A stretch of 10,140 nucleotides of DNA from Entamoeba invadens IP1. Its lineage: Eukaryota > Evosea > Mastigamoebida > Endamoebidae. Shown piece after piece: positions 1 through 7,574 of this stretch. The notes beneath the pieces are model-generated. The model worked only from the letters and a program-made list of their open reading frames with translations. It was not told the DNA's origin and searched no databases. The first letter of the stretch is position 1; each line of letters begins with the position of its first letter. Both the position numbers and the translations under genes were made by a program. Where the stretch lies: assembly GCF_000330505.1 (NCBI RefSeq), contig NW_004440206.1, forward strand, positions 13,112 to 23,251. Direction: 5' to 3'.

Positions 1-271
1 TTCTTTTGAGTGGTGATAAATGTTGTTACTCCACTTTAATGCATTGACATCAACAACCACCCCGGGTTCTTGGAATTGAAATATGTTTTTATAATTGTTA
101 AAATAAGTATCATTTTCTTCATAAACAGGAGTTTCAAGAATTGTATTAAAATTGAAAGGTGTAATAAAATCATACTTTGTTTTTTCATGAAATAATTGTT
201 CATCTTTTTGTATAGTGGTTGTGACTCGTTGAAGTTTTCCTTTATCATAAAAAATAAGGATGATCTTTCAT
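1..271 (-). pseudogene. 5' part of an unrecognised protein gene running off the left edge, with a frame break near its start
   Basis: The minus strand is open in one frame from 267 down to 1 (89 codons) and continues beyond the window. The translation looks coding: mixed polar and aromatic composition, GC-richer than the flanks, with stretches such as KYDFITPFNF, ILETPVYEEND and QEPGVVVDVNALKW. That frame has no ATG; it is preceded by TGA at 268-270. An ATG at 271-269 opens MKDHPYF in a neighbouring frame. The two frames would join by the loss of one base in the A6 run at 249-254, giving a start that continues into YDKGKLQRVTTT. This suggests a homopolymer indel, either real (pseudogene) or a sequencing error. 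An alternative is an upstream exon joined by an intron. An overlapping minus ORF starting at 248 is a shadow. I do not recognise the family. Coding nature is fairly likely; function is unknown. Confidence 0.55.
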
Positions 272-460
272 GTATAGTTAAATGAAAAATAATTTGATTA
301 GAATCGTAGTTGGGTTTTTATACATTAAAATATAAATTAATCTATTCTTATAACATACACTGTTTTCTACACACTTTGAAACCAAAAATTAAAAAAGTGG
401 TTTTATATATTTATTAATTTCAATTAAAACTATTATTATAAAATGATATAAATTTTTGTT

Positions 461-478
461 TAAAAATCGGGAAATCTC
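461..478 (+). repeat. 18-bp dispersed direct repeat, copy 1
   Basis: The sequence TAAAAATCGGGAAATCTC occurs here and again, exactly, at 2256-2273 on the same strand. A looser version (ATTCGGGAATAT) is near 628-640. In DNA this AT-rich an 18-bp exact match containing CGGG is unlikely by chance. It is probably a piece of a dispersed, decayed element. No terminal inverted partner was found. Confidence 0.5.
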
Positions 479-535
479 CCTATTCAAATAACACAAATTG
501 CATCACCAGCTTTAATATGGTTGGTTAAATTTTAA

Positions 536-652
536 TTAATGGACGGGATGCTTAATTGCATCATGACGTGGCACCGACTTGTATTCATTGGGAAATCGCT
601 TGTCTATAAGTTATTTTGTTGCCACAAATTCGGGAATATCACCCCAATATTT
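536..652 (-). pseudogene. possible decayed coding fragment
   Basis: This is a GC-richer island within AT-rich spacer. On the minus strand the frame from 652 to 536 reads KYWGDIPEFVATK, a TAA stop (613-611), then LIDKRFPNEYKSVPRHDAIK and HPVH before a final TAA (538-536). The composition is protein-like and only one internal stop interrupts it. The plus strand also holds a 46-codon ORF starting with ATG at 539 (MDGMLNCIM...), but its Cys/Trp/aromatic-rich product looks less natural. There is no promoter and I do not recognise the family. It may be a remnant of a transposase or host gene; this is a weak call. Confidence 0.22.
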
Positions 653-950
653 TTAATACAAGGCTGGATATTTTACTAAATAATAAAAAACACAAATATA
701 ACAAAAAATACAATTTAAAAAACATTAAAATTGTGTGTTAATTTTAAACTTTATTTTTAATTGACAAAATTGTACACTAAAACAATTTTAATTAAAAAGC
801 TAATTTTGGCTTATCGATAACTAATGGAAAAGGTATATTAATTTTGTTTTTGAATAAATTATTAACATGAATTAAAATTAAAATAAACTTTACAAATTGA
901 TAAAATAATCATGATAATTGTGTTTTAAAACATAAAATCAATTTACTTAT

Positions 951-1197
951 TACAGTCAAAGGTGTCTAATTGTCGTGAATCCAGCAGAAAAACACCTCTA
1001 TTTGTTGTAAATGAGTGCATTTTGTAATTTTTTTATATTGAAATTTATTTTTTTAATAAATTTAGTTTTTAATTCAACAAAAGTTACAGATTCGAGAACA
1101 AAATAGTTAATTGTCGTAAACCCAAATGATTGGTGTTGTGCGACAATAAAGCAACTTCGACAATTAATATTACGACAAATAGACGCTTTTGACTGTA
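951..1197. mobile_element. MITE of Tc1/mariner type, 243 bp, with 26-bp TIRs and TA duplication
   Basis: The element proper is 953-1195. The left end (953-978) starts CAGTCAAAGGTGTCTAATTG. The reverse complement of the right end (1195-1170) starts CAGTCAAAAGCGTCTATTTG. They match at 22 of 26 positions. Each end is flanked by TA (951-952 and 1196-1197), the target duplication of the Tc1/mariner superfamily. There is no ORF inside, so it is non-autonomous. The motif AATTGTCG recurs inside: at 968 and 1109 forward, and reversed at 1141 (ACAAT only), 1158 and 1170. The copies at 1108-1117 and 1158-1167 form a perfect 10-bp internal inverted repeat. These recurring sites resemble transposase-binding repeats; that role is inferred. 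Confidence 0.8.
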
Positions 1198-2552
1198 TAC
1201 GTTTTTATTTAAATTAGAATTATAATAATGTTAAATATTAAATTTTTTCTAATTATTTACAACGAAATCAATTGTTTAAAGTTTTTAAACTTAAAAAAGA
1301 ATTATTTTTTTTAATATGATAATGTTGTTTTTAAATAAATTATTTTGTTTGAATAAAATCAAAAGAAAATAAATGAAATTTGGATATTTTGTAAATTTAA
1401 TAATTATTTTAAATTAAATTGTTTTTTTCATAACAAAAAAAAATTTATTTAATTGAACCTGTTTTGTTTGTGAATTATTGATATAAATACATAAAAAAAC
1501 ATCGTTTTTATTTAAAATTGTTTTTGCTTTAATCTTTTTTTTTCTTTAAACTCTTAAATCAAGTTCTGTGTAATTTTCGTGATAAATGTGTCGTCCATTT
1601 CACCGCGACCTCAGAAATACATCGCAACATTATTTTTTTACATCAACGTTTTGCGAGTTCACTAAATGCAAAAATATTTCCTAACAAAGCGACAACGCAC
1701 TTTGTTCATTGACTATACAAAATATAATATTTTTTATTATTTAATTAATTTCATATTATTAGTTTGATTTTTAGTTTGAAACAAATTGATACTATTTTTT
1801 TATTTAACAAATGAAAAACTTGAACTAAGTACTTGTTATAAATACTCAACAGCATCATCAAATGCAATCCACATATGGGTGGAAACTTATTTGTAACTCA
1901 AGTTTACATTTTCTAAAATTAGATATTTTTCATTGAATGTTCTTACTACAAATTGCAATGTAACTGATTGATTTTGGTGGAACATGATAAGGTCAATAAG
2001 TGATGTTAACAAGTCTATTTAACGATTTTGGTAAATAAAACAGAACAACAAAGGGTTAATAAGACGATGTGAATCAACGACAAATATTATAAACTTACTT
2101 ATTTATGTATTTTTCTGCACTTGGCGGGCAATTGTTCATTTTGATAATTTAATATTATGGTTTGTTATCCTATAATTATTTTTTTAAAAAAAAATAAGTG
2201 GTCGATTAATGAAATAATAACATCTTGAATAACATTGAACAAAATTCAAGTGGTCTAAAAATCGGGAAATCTCGAAATTATTAAATATTTTTTTCGTTTT
2301 TTAGAGCTTATATTATGTGCATAAAAAATACACAAGCAAAAAAAGGAAATTCATCAAAAATTTGATTAATATCCCTTTAAAAACAGGTAAATTAAAAACA
2401 AAAAGGCTGTTTTAAGTGTTAAATTAAAAAACAATTTATTAAAGTCGTTTATTTTTATGTAAAAATAGAGTTTATTTACTGTACTAATAATTTAATTTAT
2501 AGTAAAATATAGTTTATATACTAATAATTGTAAAACACACGAATCAAATGTT
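1198..2552. other. AT-rich spacer
   Basis: About 1.35 kb without a supportable gene. A slightly GC-richer patch at 1570-1720 contains a 33-codon plus ORF starting with ATG near 1587 and a 7-bp inverted repeat (AACAAAG/CTTTGTT) near 1683-1706. Neither is convincing. The 18-bp dispersed repeat copy 2 is at 2256. The stretch nearest 2552 lies downstream of the copine gene and would hold its 3' end. Long A/T homopolymers dominate the rest. Confidence 0.6.
2256..2273 (+). repeat. 18-bp dispersed direct repeat, copy 2
   Basis: Exact second copy of TAAAAATCGGGAAATCTC found at 461-478, about 1.8 kb away in the same orientation. The flanks differ apart from one further T two bases upstream. It lies about 280 bp beyond the copine stop codon and the two are not obviously connected. 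Confidence 0.5.
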
Positions 2553-3659
2553 TTAAACATCAAGATATCCAAGTTGCTTGATGATGGCGTATTGTTCTGG
2601 CACTTCACAAAGTGCTGCTGTAGCAAATGCAATGTCCGGGTTTTCGACGTGTCCTTCGCACACCTTGTAATAATTCACAAAATTGAAGTTATCAAATTTG
2701 GCATTTTTGACTTGCTTGTTATAAGTTTCTATTTTATATACTTTATTTTATTATTAGATATTAACAAATCATAATAATTGAAATTATTCATAACATTAAA
2801 CAGTACTATTTTACAAATAATATATAATATTTATATGATAAAACAACACTGTTGTTGTGCTTATTAATATGTTACTCAAATTTAAATAGTTCAAAGATAC
2901 TGTTTTAATGTTAAATAATAATGGATTTTGACTTTTTATATGAAATTAAAATTGTAATACTATAATAATACTATAATAATACTATAATAATAAATATATG
3001 AAACTCTATACAAAATACCATCAACAAACATCATCGAAAGATTCCATAGTATCAAATGGACCATCACCGACACCAACACAAATAATTGACAATGGGTATT
3101 TTGACGCCTCTTCAATTGCTCTTCTGTTAGGTCCGACTTCACTTACTGCGCCATCGCAAATAATAACGAGGATATGGTACTGCTTAGTTTCTTTAACAAT
3201 TTCAATTGCCTTGTTGATAGTAGCAACAAAAGAAGTTGGTCCACTGAGTGTGATGGTAGGCACTACTGCTTTATATCTCTCAAGAGCAGCGGCTATACCA
3301 AAGAATGGCTTTTTCTCTTCAGACAAGTCGAAGACTGCTCTGTCACCCGTTGTTTTATCACCAAAGCCATACACGGGAATAAGTCTGTCGTCGTCGAACT
3401 TCTCTAAAGTCCTTCCCATGATGTCCATAACTCTCATATATGGATTTGGGTTTGAAGGGTCAATTGTGTGAAGATTTCTTCCATAAGTTCTCTTTCCAGA
3501 AGATTGGTTGGACCCAGTAAAGTCGATTGATATAATTAGGTTGGAAGACTCTAAACCAGTTTTTTGAAGGGCTTCTTGGAGTGCTTCAACTGATTCGTAT
3601 GTTGTTAAAATAGGTTGTGTGAGGCGTTTTTTTTGTTGTGATGATGGATCGTTTCCCAT
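2553..3659 (-). CDS. copine / RGLG-like von Willebrand A domain protein, two exons
   Basis: This is a copine-family vWA protein of 263 residues: exon 1 3659-3030 (210 codons), intron, exon 2 2714-2553 (53 codons plus TAA). Plant RGLG and copine proteins use this domain for metal-dependent binding of partners at membranes. The MIDAS residues are visible: D46-F-T48-G-S50, T142 in GPTSF, and D169 in CDG. Family signatures include NPYMRVMDIMGRTL, DDRLIPVYGFGD and PLSIICVGVGDGPFD in exon 1, and KFDNFNFVNYY and CEVPEQYAII in exon 2, where the fold ends. The start is ATG at 3659; the nine codons upstream begin only with TTG. MGNDPSS fits the N-myristoylation pattern, suggesting membrane attachment. 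There are no C2 domains and no RING, unlike animal copines and plant RGLG ligases respectively. Without splicing the frame stops at TGA (3023-3021), two codons past the exon boundary. The family is certain; the precise role is not. Confidence 0.9.
2715..3029 (-). other. intron of the copine gene (315 nt)
   Basis: The donor is GTTTGT directly after the codons for FDD, matching the strong Entamoeba 5' consensus. The copine fold resumes at KFDNFNF in the same strand. Joining after AAG (2717-2715) keeps the frame and leaves six residues (QVKNAK) between FDD and FDNF, the spacing I recall for RGLG proteins. The usual Entamoeba acceptor is TAG. The nearest TAG (2731-2729) would shift the frame and stop after 17 codons. 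So either a non-canonical AAG acceptor is used or the gene carries an indel. The length is long for Entamoeba introns, which are mostly near 50-100 nt. Confidence 0.65.
2961..2993. repeat. 11-bp tandem repeat, three copies, inside the copine intron
   Basis: The unit TATAATAATAC is repeated at 2961, 2972 and 2983 (the last base differs), with a partial copy just before at 2954. On the transcribed minus strand each unit reads as TATTATTATAG and so supplies a TAG, about 40-70 nt from the donor. These could act as decoy acceptors. Splicing to any of them leads to an early stop. Confidence 0.75.
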
Positions 3660-3679
3660 TGTTTTTTTGGTTTTTAAGA

Positions 3680-3710
3680 TCGACAATTCGCTTTATATTT
3701 AAAATGTCGA
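3680..3710 (-). promoter_or_regulatory. possible core promoter of the copine gene
   Basis: On the minus strand an A/T box reading TTTTAAATATAAAG (3704-3691) lies 32-45 nt before the ATG at 3659, where a TATA-like element is expected given the very short 5' leaders of Entamoeba. It is not an exact match to GTATTTAAA. A 6-bp inverted repeat (TCGACA at 3680-3685, TGTCGA at 3705-3710) flanks the box. No GAAC element was seen. Confidence 0.3.
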
Positions 3711-4080
3711 AAAATTATTTTTTGATAATTTTTAATAAAAATTTAATATGAAGTATCATTTTTATCTTTTCGACCAAAAAATTGAATGAAGAAATTTGAA
3801 AGAGGGAATTGCTTATTTTACTCTTGTTAACCTCTTTTTGGAAAAGTAACTATAAATATAGTTTAAATTTTTATATTTTTTAAATAATATTTAAAAAAAA
3901 ATCACTTTAATTTAATTTAGTTTTTTCAAATTAAATTAACTTATCATTATATTGTTAAAAAAAATTAAATCATATACAGGTATGGTAAAAACCCATACAA
4001 AATAGTTTTATTTGAACAGTTGGTTATTTTCCTCTACACCAAATTTACATTTAACAAAATCTAAATATATAAAAATCCAT
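3711..4080. other. AT-rich spacer upstream of the copine gene
   Basis: I see no ORF and no repeat I can support. A weak stem of AGAGG (3801) with CCTCT (3831) is present. It would contain any distal regulatory elements of the copine gene. Confidence 0.5.
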
Positions 4081-4082
4081 TA

Positions 4083-4515
4083 TAGTCAGTCTGAAAACGT
4101 TGTCCGCTCTCCAACGTTGTCCAGGCATTTTTGGACCATCAAAACTGAAATATTTCAATCATTCTAGTTAAATAAGACAGAACAAAAAAATCAAAACGAC
4201 TGAAATAGGTGTTTGCAGCAAAGACTCCTCATGAGGAGCGCTAAGTAGTGAATCACCCGGGTTCTTTATAAGCAAGTATTTGAACGAACATTACCAACAC
4301 GTGTAATTGCTCAACAAAATACACAAAGACCCATTTAAGTCACTTCTTCTTATCCAAGTCACGACTTAGTCGACAGAAAAGGAGAGAAAATGGGATCAAA
4401 AGTTTAAAGGTCAAATGCCCTTTTTTTCACAAGTCTCAACTCCTTTTCGATCCACATGATTCACCCCTCAATACTTTCAACAGATCACTCAGTTGAGAGT
4501 CCCTAAAGTCTTGTA
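4083..4515. mobile_element. decayed Tc1/mariner-like terminus and adjoining GC-richer relic
   Basis: The left end carries AGTCAGTCT (4084-4092), then AACGTTGTCCG (4096-4106) and AACGTTGTCCA (4113-4123), two 11-mers 17 bp apart. The same layout with identical spacing occurs at 10001-10040. Inward similarity continues on the minus strand (TTTCAGTTTT, then AATGCCTGG against AATGCCCGG in the other copy). The rest, to about 4515, is more GC-rich than its surroundings and shows broken open frames on both strands, for example minus LSDLLKVLRGES near 4490 and plus ITRVLYKQVFERTLPTRV near 4255-4310. I cannot tell which, if any, was coding. A 14-bp perfect palindrome, CTCCTCATGAGGAG, is at 4225-4238. 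The opposite terminus was not found, so the right boundary is only where composition changes. Confidence 0.5.
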
Positions 4516-5616
4516 CTACTCAAATAAAATTTATTCTATAATGGATTTTAATAGTAAAGTCTGTGTTTGTGTTGTGTCCTTGTATATTCCATTCTCCACA
4601 TTAAAAAACACAATTTTTATAATAAAATAAAACTACTAACTAATTATTAATTATATTAAATTGAATATAAACATAATCACCTAACAAAAGAAAACTATAA
4701 CTATGATCGTTTATAAACTTATTTGTATTGTTTATGTTAATACATTGATTAATAGTGATTAATAATAACTTTTGATAAAAAGTATTCGTTGATTAAAGTC
4801 AACGTAGAGAGAGTCCAATTAAATTTTTAAATAAGCTGAGAATATGATTTGTTGTGAATAAGAATTTTAACAATTTTACTCAAATTGTTAAATTTATAAA
4901 TAGAGATATAATCTGACATTTGTTTTGTTTTTTCTGTGGTTTTTATAAATAATATTTTTTAATTAATAAAAAAGTGATTATTTGTCATAATGATTTTTAA
5001 ACACAACAAAAGCTTTTAAAACAAATGTAAAAATAGTAAAAAATCAATTCAAAGGATGTTTTGTTTATTAAGAATATATGATATTTTTAATTTGGTTTTT
5101 TTAAAAATATTTCAATATTTCTTGTTTTTTTAAATAACAGTTAAATATTAATAAAAATATAAAAACAACAAAACGCCATTTCAATGTTAATATAAAAATG
5201 CTTTTGTAAATCGTTAAATATAATAGCAAACATATTGAAAATCATTAAACATACTTCAATTAATTAAATCATAAAATCAACATCGTGTTTTATTTTAAAT
5301 AAACAATTTTATTTGTATTTTTAATCAAAAATTTGACTGTTATTTAAACAATTTAAATAAAAATATATAATTATAAAAATTATACATTATAACATTGTTT
5401 GTAAATTTGAAAAATAGAAAATACGATTATAATTAAATGTTGTTTGGAGTTAGTTTTTGAATATAAAATACATATAATTTGTGCGCATTCAATGCATTAT
5501 AAACCCTCAAAAAAGTCAAAAAATGCATAAACGATCCAATGTGTTTGTATTTCAACGTTGTGTTAATAACTTATCGTATTTTTTATCGTAAAGAAACACA
5601 ATGATTAAAAAACAAC
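4516..5616. other. AT-rich spacer
   Basis: About 1.1 kb, very AT-rich, with no gene or RNA I can support. A short hairpin CGTTGA-TTAAAG-TCAACG is near 4786-4803. Nothing else stands out. Confidence 0.55.
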
Positions 5617-5660
5617 GAACAATTTAATATTTAAACACAAATTTCATATTCAATCACAAT
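5617..5660 (+). promoter_or_regulatory. Entamoeba-type core promoter
   Basis: GAAC at 5617-5620 is followed by TATTTAAA at 5628-5635, then CAAATTTCATATTCA and ATG codons at 5659 and 5664. Protein-coding promoters of Entamoeba are known to combine a TATA-like GTATTTAAA box about 30 nt upstream, a GAAC element and an initiator like AAAAATTCA, with very short leaders. Here the TATA-like box matches 8 of 9 bases and sits 36-29 nt before the ATG at 5664. The initiator match is only approximate. Confidence 0.55.
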
Positions 5661-5663
5661 GAA

Positions 5664-6386
5664 ATGCAAGGTTGTTTCTTTTTCTTTATTATACCACATA
5701 TATTTCAATCCAATAAAACAATATTTAATCAAACAGATGCCGGCTTGGATTCAAGTCGGCAAAAGGCCCCTGTGTTCTACAGTCCATGTCCACCGATACC
5801 CTGTGTCTCCAAATTCCCTAGTCCCGATCCCGAATGTAGCAAACAGTTAGTTGTCAAGATATCCCAATGTCTAGTTGATGTACTCACAGCAGTCAGATTA
5901 ATTCAAGAAGTGGAAGAAGCGTCTAATCTCGGGTTAAATTACAACGAATCAAAGTACTACTTCTTGGAAATCAACAAGGAAATTGCCAAACTTGCCGCAT
6001 TGACATCGAGAAAACAACCAAAAGGGAATTAAACCAGAGTGAAACAAATTTCGCTCATTTCTACCTACATGTCAGGAGTATTCTTTGCACATAACGATAG
6101 CATGTAGCGTTTGAGGAAGAAGTTGAGTGGAAAACAACAGTGTGTTTGGGGAAAGATGTCTTCTGTCGACTCTGTTGAGGAAGTTGTTAAGCAGTTAGTG
6201 GGAATTAAAAAAACATTGCTCTTCTCTTGTATGACAGACAAGTTTGGCGAATTTGTGAAAGAGAAGGTGGAAATGAGACTGAAGTCAATTTCTATGTCGC
6301 TGCCAACTAACAGATGTATGAACCTAAGATACAATTTGGAAAAAATGTATCTTGGGACTCCTTCTGGTGTCACTCCCACTCGATAA
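5664..6386 (+). pseudogene. unrecognised, probably helical protein gene broken by two in-frame stops
   Basis: One plus-strand frame carries coding-like sequence from about 5737 to 6383 and ends at TAA (6384-6386). Two stops interrupt it: TAA 6030-6032 and TAG 6105-6107. Between them the frame stays open (24 codons, including VKQISLISTYMSGVFFAHND). The first part has a Pro/Cys-rich segment (YSPCPPIPCVSKFPSPDPEC) followed by likely amphipathic helices (CLVDVLTAVRLIQEVEEASN, KYYFLEINKEIAKLAAL). The last part has VEEVVKQLVGIKKTLLF and ends LGTPSGVTPTR. No GT donor near the stops would let an intron remove them, so nonsense mutation is the simplest reading. Two separate small genes are possible (the second from ATG 6156, 76 residues), but sequence upstream of 6156 also looks coding. 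A good promoter precedes it. I do not recognise the family. Confidence 0.55.
5671..5736 (+). other. candidate 66-nt intron near the start of the 5664-6386 gene
   Basis: It begins GTTGTTTC, is rich in T and A throughout, and ends AATCAAACAG. It separates a short first exon (ATGCAAG) from clearly coding sequence (DAGLDSSRQKAPVF). Its length is divisible by three and it has no in-frame stop, so the frame is the same spliced or not. Unspliced, it would add a low-complexity CFFFFIIPHIF segment. The length suits Entamoeba, but the donor is not the preferred GTTTGT and the acceptor is CAG rather than TAG. Confidence 0.4.
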
Positions 6387-6552
6387 CAAAAACTTGAAAA
6401 CGTGATTTAATTACGATTAAAGGAAGACTTGAGACAGCAAAGAACTCAATAGAGGCGTATATTTATTCTGTCGTTTAAAATGTTATTGGGATATTTTTCA
6501 ATTAAACACAAGTTTTAAGAATCAAAATTGTTTAAAAAAAGAAAAGCAACAC

Positions 6553-6693
6553 TCAATGTAACAACTGACCCGGATTTAAAGACGCCTTAAATTTGGGTCT
6601 AAGGCGTATAAATTCAACACCCAAAGCTGTAAAACTTTCGAAAGATCGTTTAATTAACACTGAGAAGCTGTTATGTTGAAATTTATGTCTTTT
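6553..6693 (-). pseudogene. possible decayed coding fragment
   Basis: The minus strand is open for about 46 codons ending at TGA (6555-6553), with protein-like segments HNSFSVLIKRSFESF, TALGVEFIRLRPKFK and ASLNPGQLLH. There is no ATG. The patch is GC-richer than its flanks. It could be the relic of a gene or transposon. I do not recognise it. Confidence 0.22.
6582..6607. repeat. hairpin with 8-bp perfect stem
   Basis: ACGCCTTA (6582-6589) pairs with TAAGGCGT (6600-6607) across a 10-nt loop (AATTTGGGTC). The stem is GC-rich for this region. It falls inside the coding-like patch on the minus strand, so it may be incidental. No known RNA family is recognised. Confidence 0.4.
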
Positions 6694-7574
6694 TCATTCT
6701 TTTTATTTTGTTGGTATTTCAAACACACCTCATTTTAAGTATAAAATTGATTTAATAATTTTCACATCCTTGGTTGATAAATGTCAACAAATTTTAATGA
6801 ATTTTTATATAATATATCATAAAAGTTAAACTCAAGCAACAAACAAATATTTCTAACTTGACTTATTACTAATTTATAATTTTTAATTTCTAATTCCTTA
6901 TTATTTATTATTTAAAAGTAACTCTAATTAATAACAATTGTAATCAAAGAAAACACCTATATTCTTAAAATAAAAAATTTAAAATTAAATGTGAAACTTT
7001 AACAAAAAGTTTTAAAAACTATTGATGATAATGCAACAATTTGTTTTCTTATTATAATTTCTACACTTATTCCAAAAGGAACCTTTTATTGTTTTTAAAT
7101 TTTGTATACTATTATTAAATTAAAACAAAACCAGCCTCTTATGATAAACTTAATCAACAATTTTCAAAACAATCAATGTGTACAAAAATGTTTAGAAAAA
7201 CAAAAAATACCAACTTTGTTCTTTTGATCAATAAAATCAAAATAAAGTATAAATAACTCTATAAAAATAATTTTATTCTAATAAAAATACTTCTACAAAC
7301 GAAGTCTGTAAGAAATAATATTATTATTTTATGATTATAATAATAAGACTTTAATTATTATAATTAAATATCTCTTTAAAAGTCTAGCTTAAATATTATA
7401 ACTATATTATATTATAAATAACCATTTATTATTGGTTTCTATATTTATTATTAAAATTCAAAAAACATCAAGCTAAACAAAAAATTCAATTATAATATCA
7501 AAACACTTTTATTTGTAATCAATTCCTAAAATTATACATGTAATACACTAAAGTAACGGCTGTAATGGTTTTTA

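Larger units (their letters stand above)
6387..7574. other. AT-rich spacer with one weak coding-like patch
   Basis: Apart from the minus-strand patch at 6553-6693 and its hairpin, listed separately, I see no gene. AT-only inverted repeats occur at 7302-7351 (AAGTCT/AGACTT arms, with TTATTAT/ATAATAA inside) and 7350-7368. At this base composition they could be chance. Confidence 0.5.

Noticed and set aside
1683..1718. Second MITE right end (TTCATTGACTATAC resembles the 1190 end)
   Set aside because: No matching left end was found and the shared part is only a few bases.
2574..2774. Plus-strand open frame of 66 codons
   Set aside because: It lies opposite copine exon 2, which has clear homology on the minus strand.
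2960..3142. Minus-strand frame overlapping the end of copine exon 1
   Set aside because: It is another frame of the same exon running into the intron repeat, with no family features.
2998..3471. Plus-strand open frame of 157 codons
   Set aside because: It is antisense to copine exon 1, whose minus-strand translation shows conserved family motifs; the plus frame is a shadow.
5659..5850. Frame starting at the first ATG (5659)
   Set aside because: It ends after 63 codons, while the frame from 5664 carries the longer protein-like sequence; across a 5671-5736 intron the 5659 ATG would not join the coding frame.
6065..6379. Minus-strand open frame of 104 codons
   Set aside because: It is antisense to the plus-strand segment with better codon and residue composition; it also lacks an upstream promoter.
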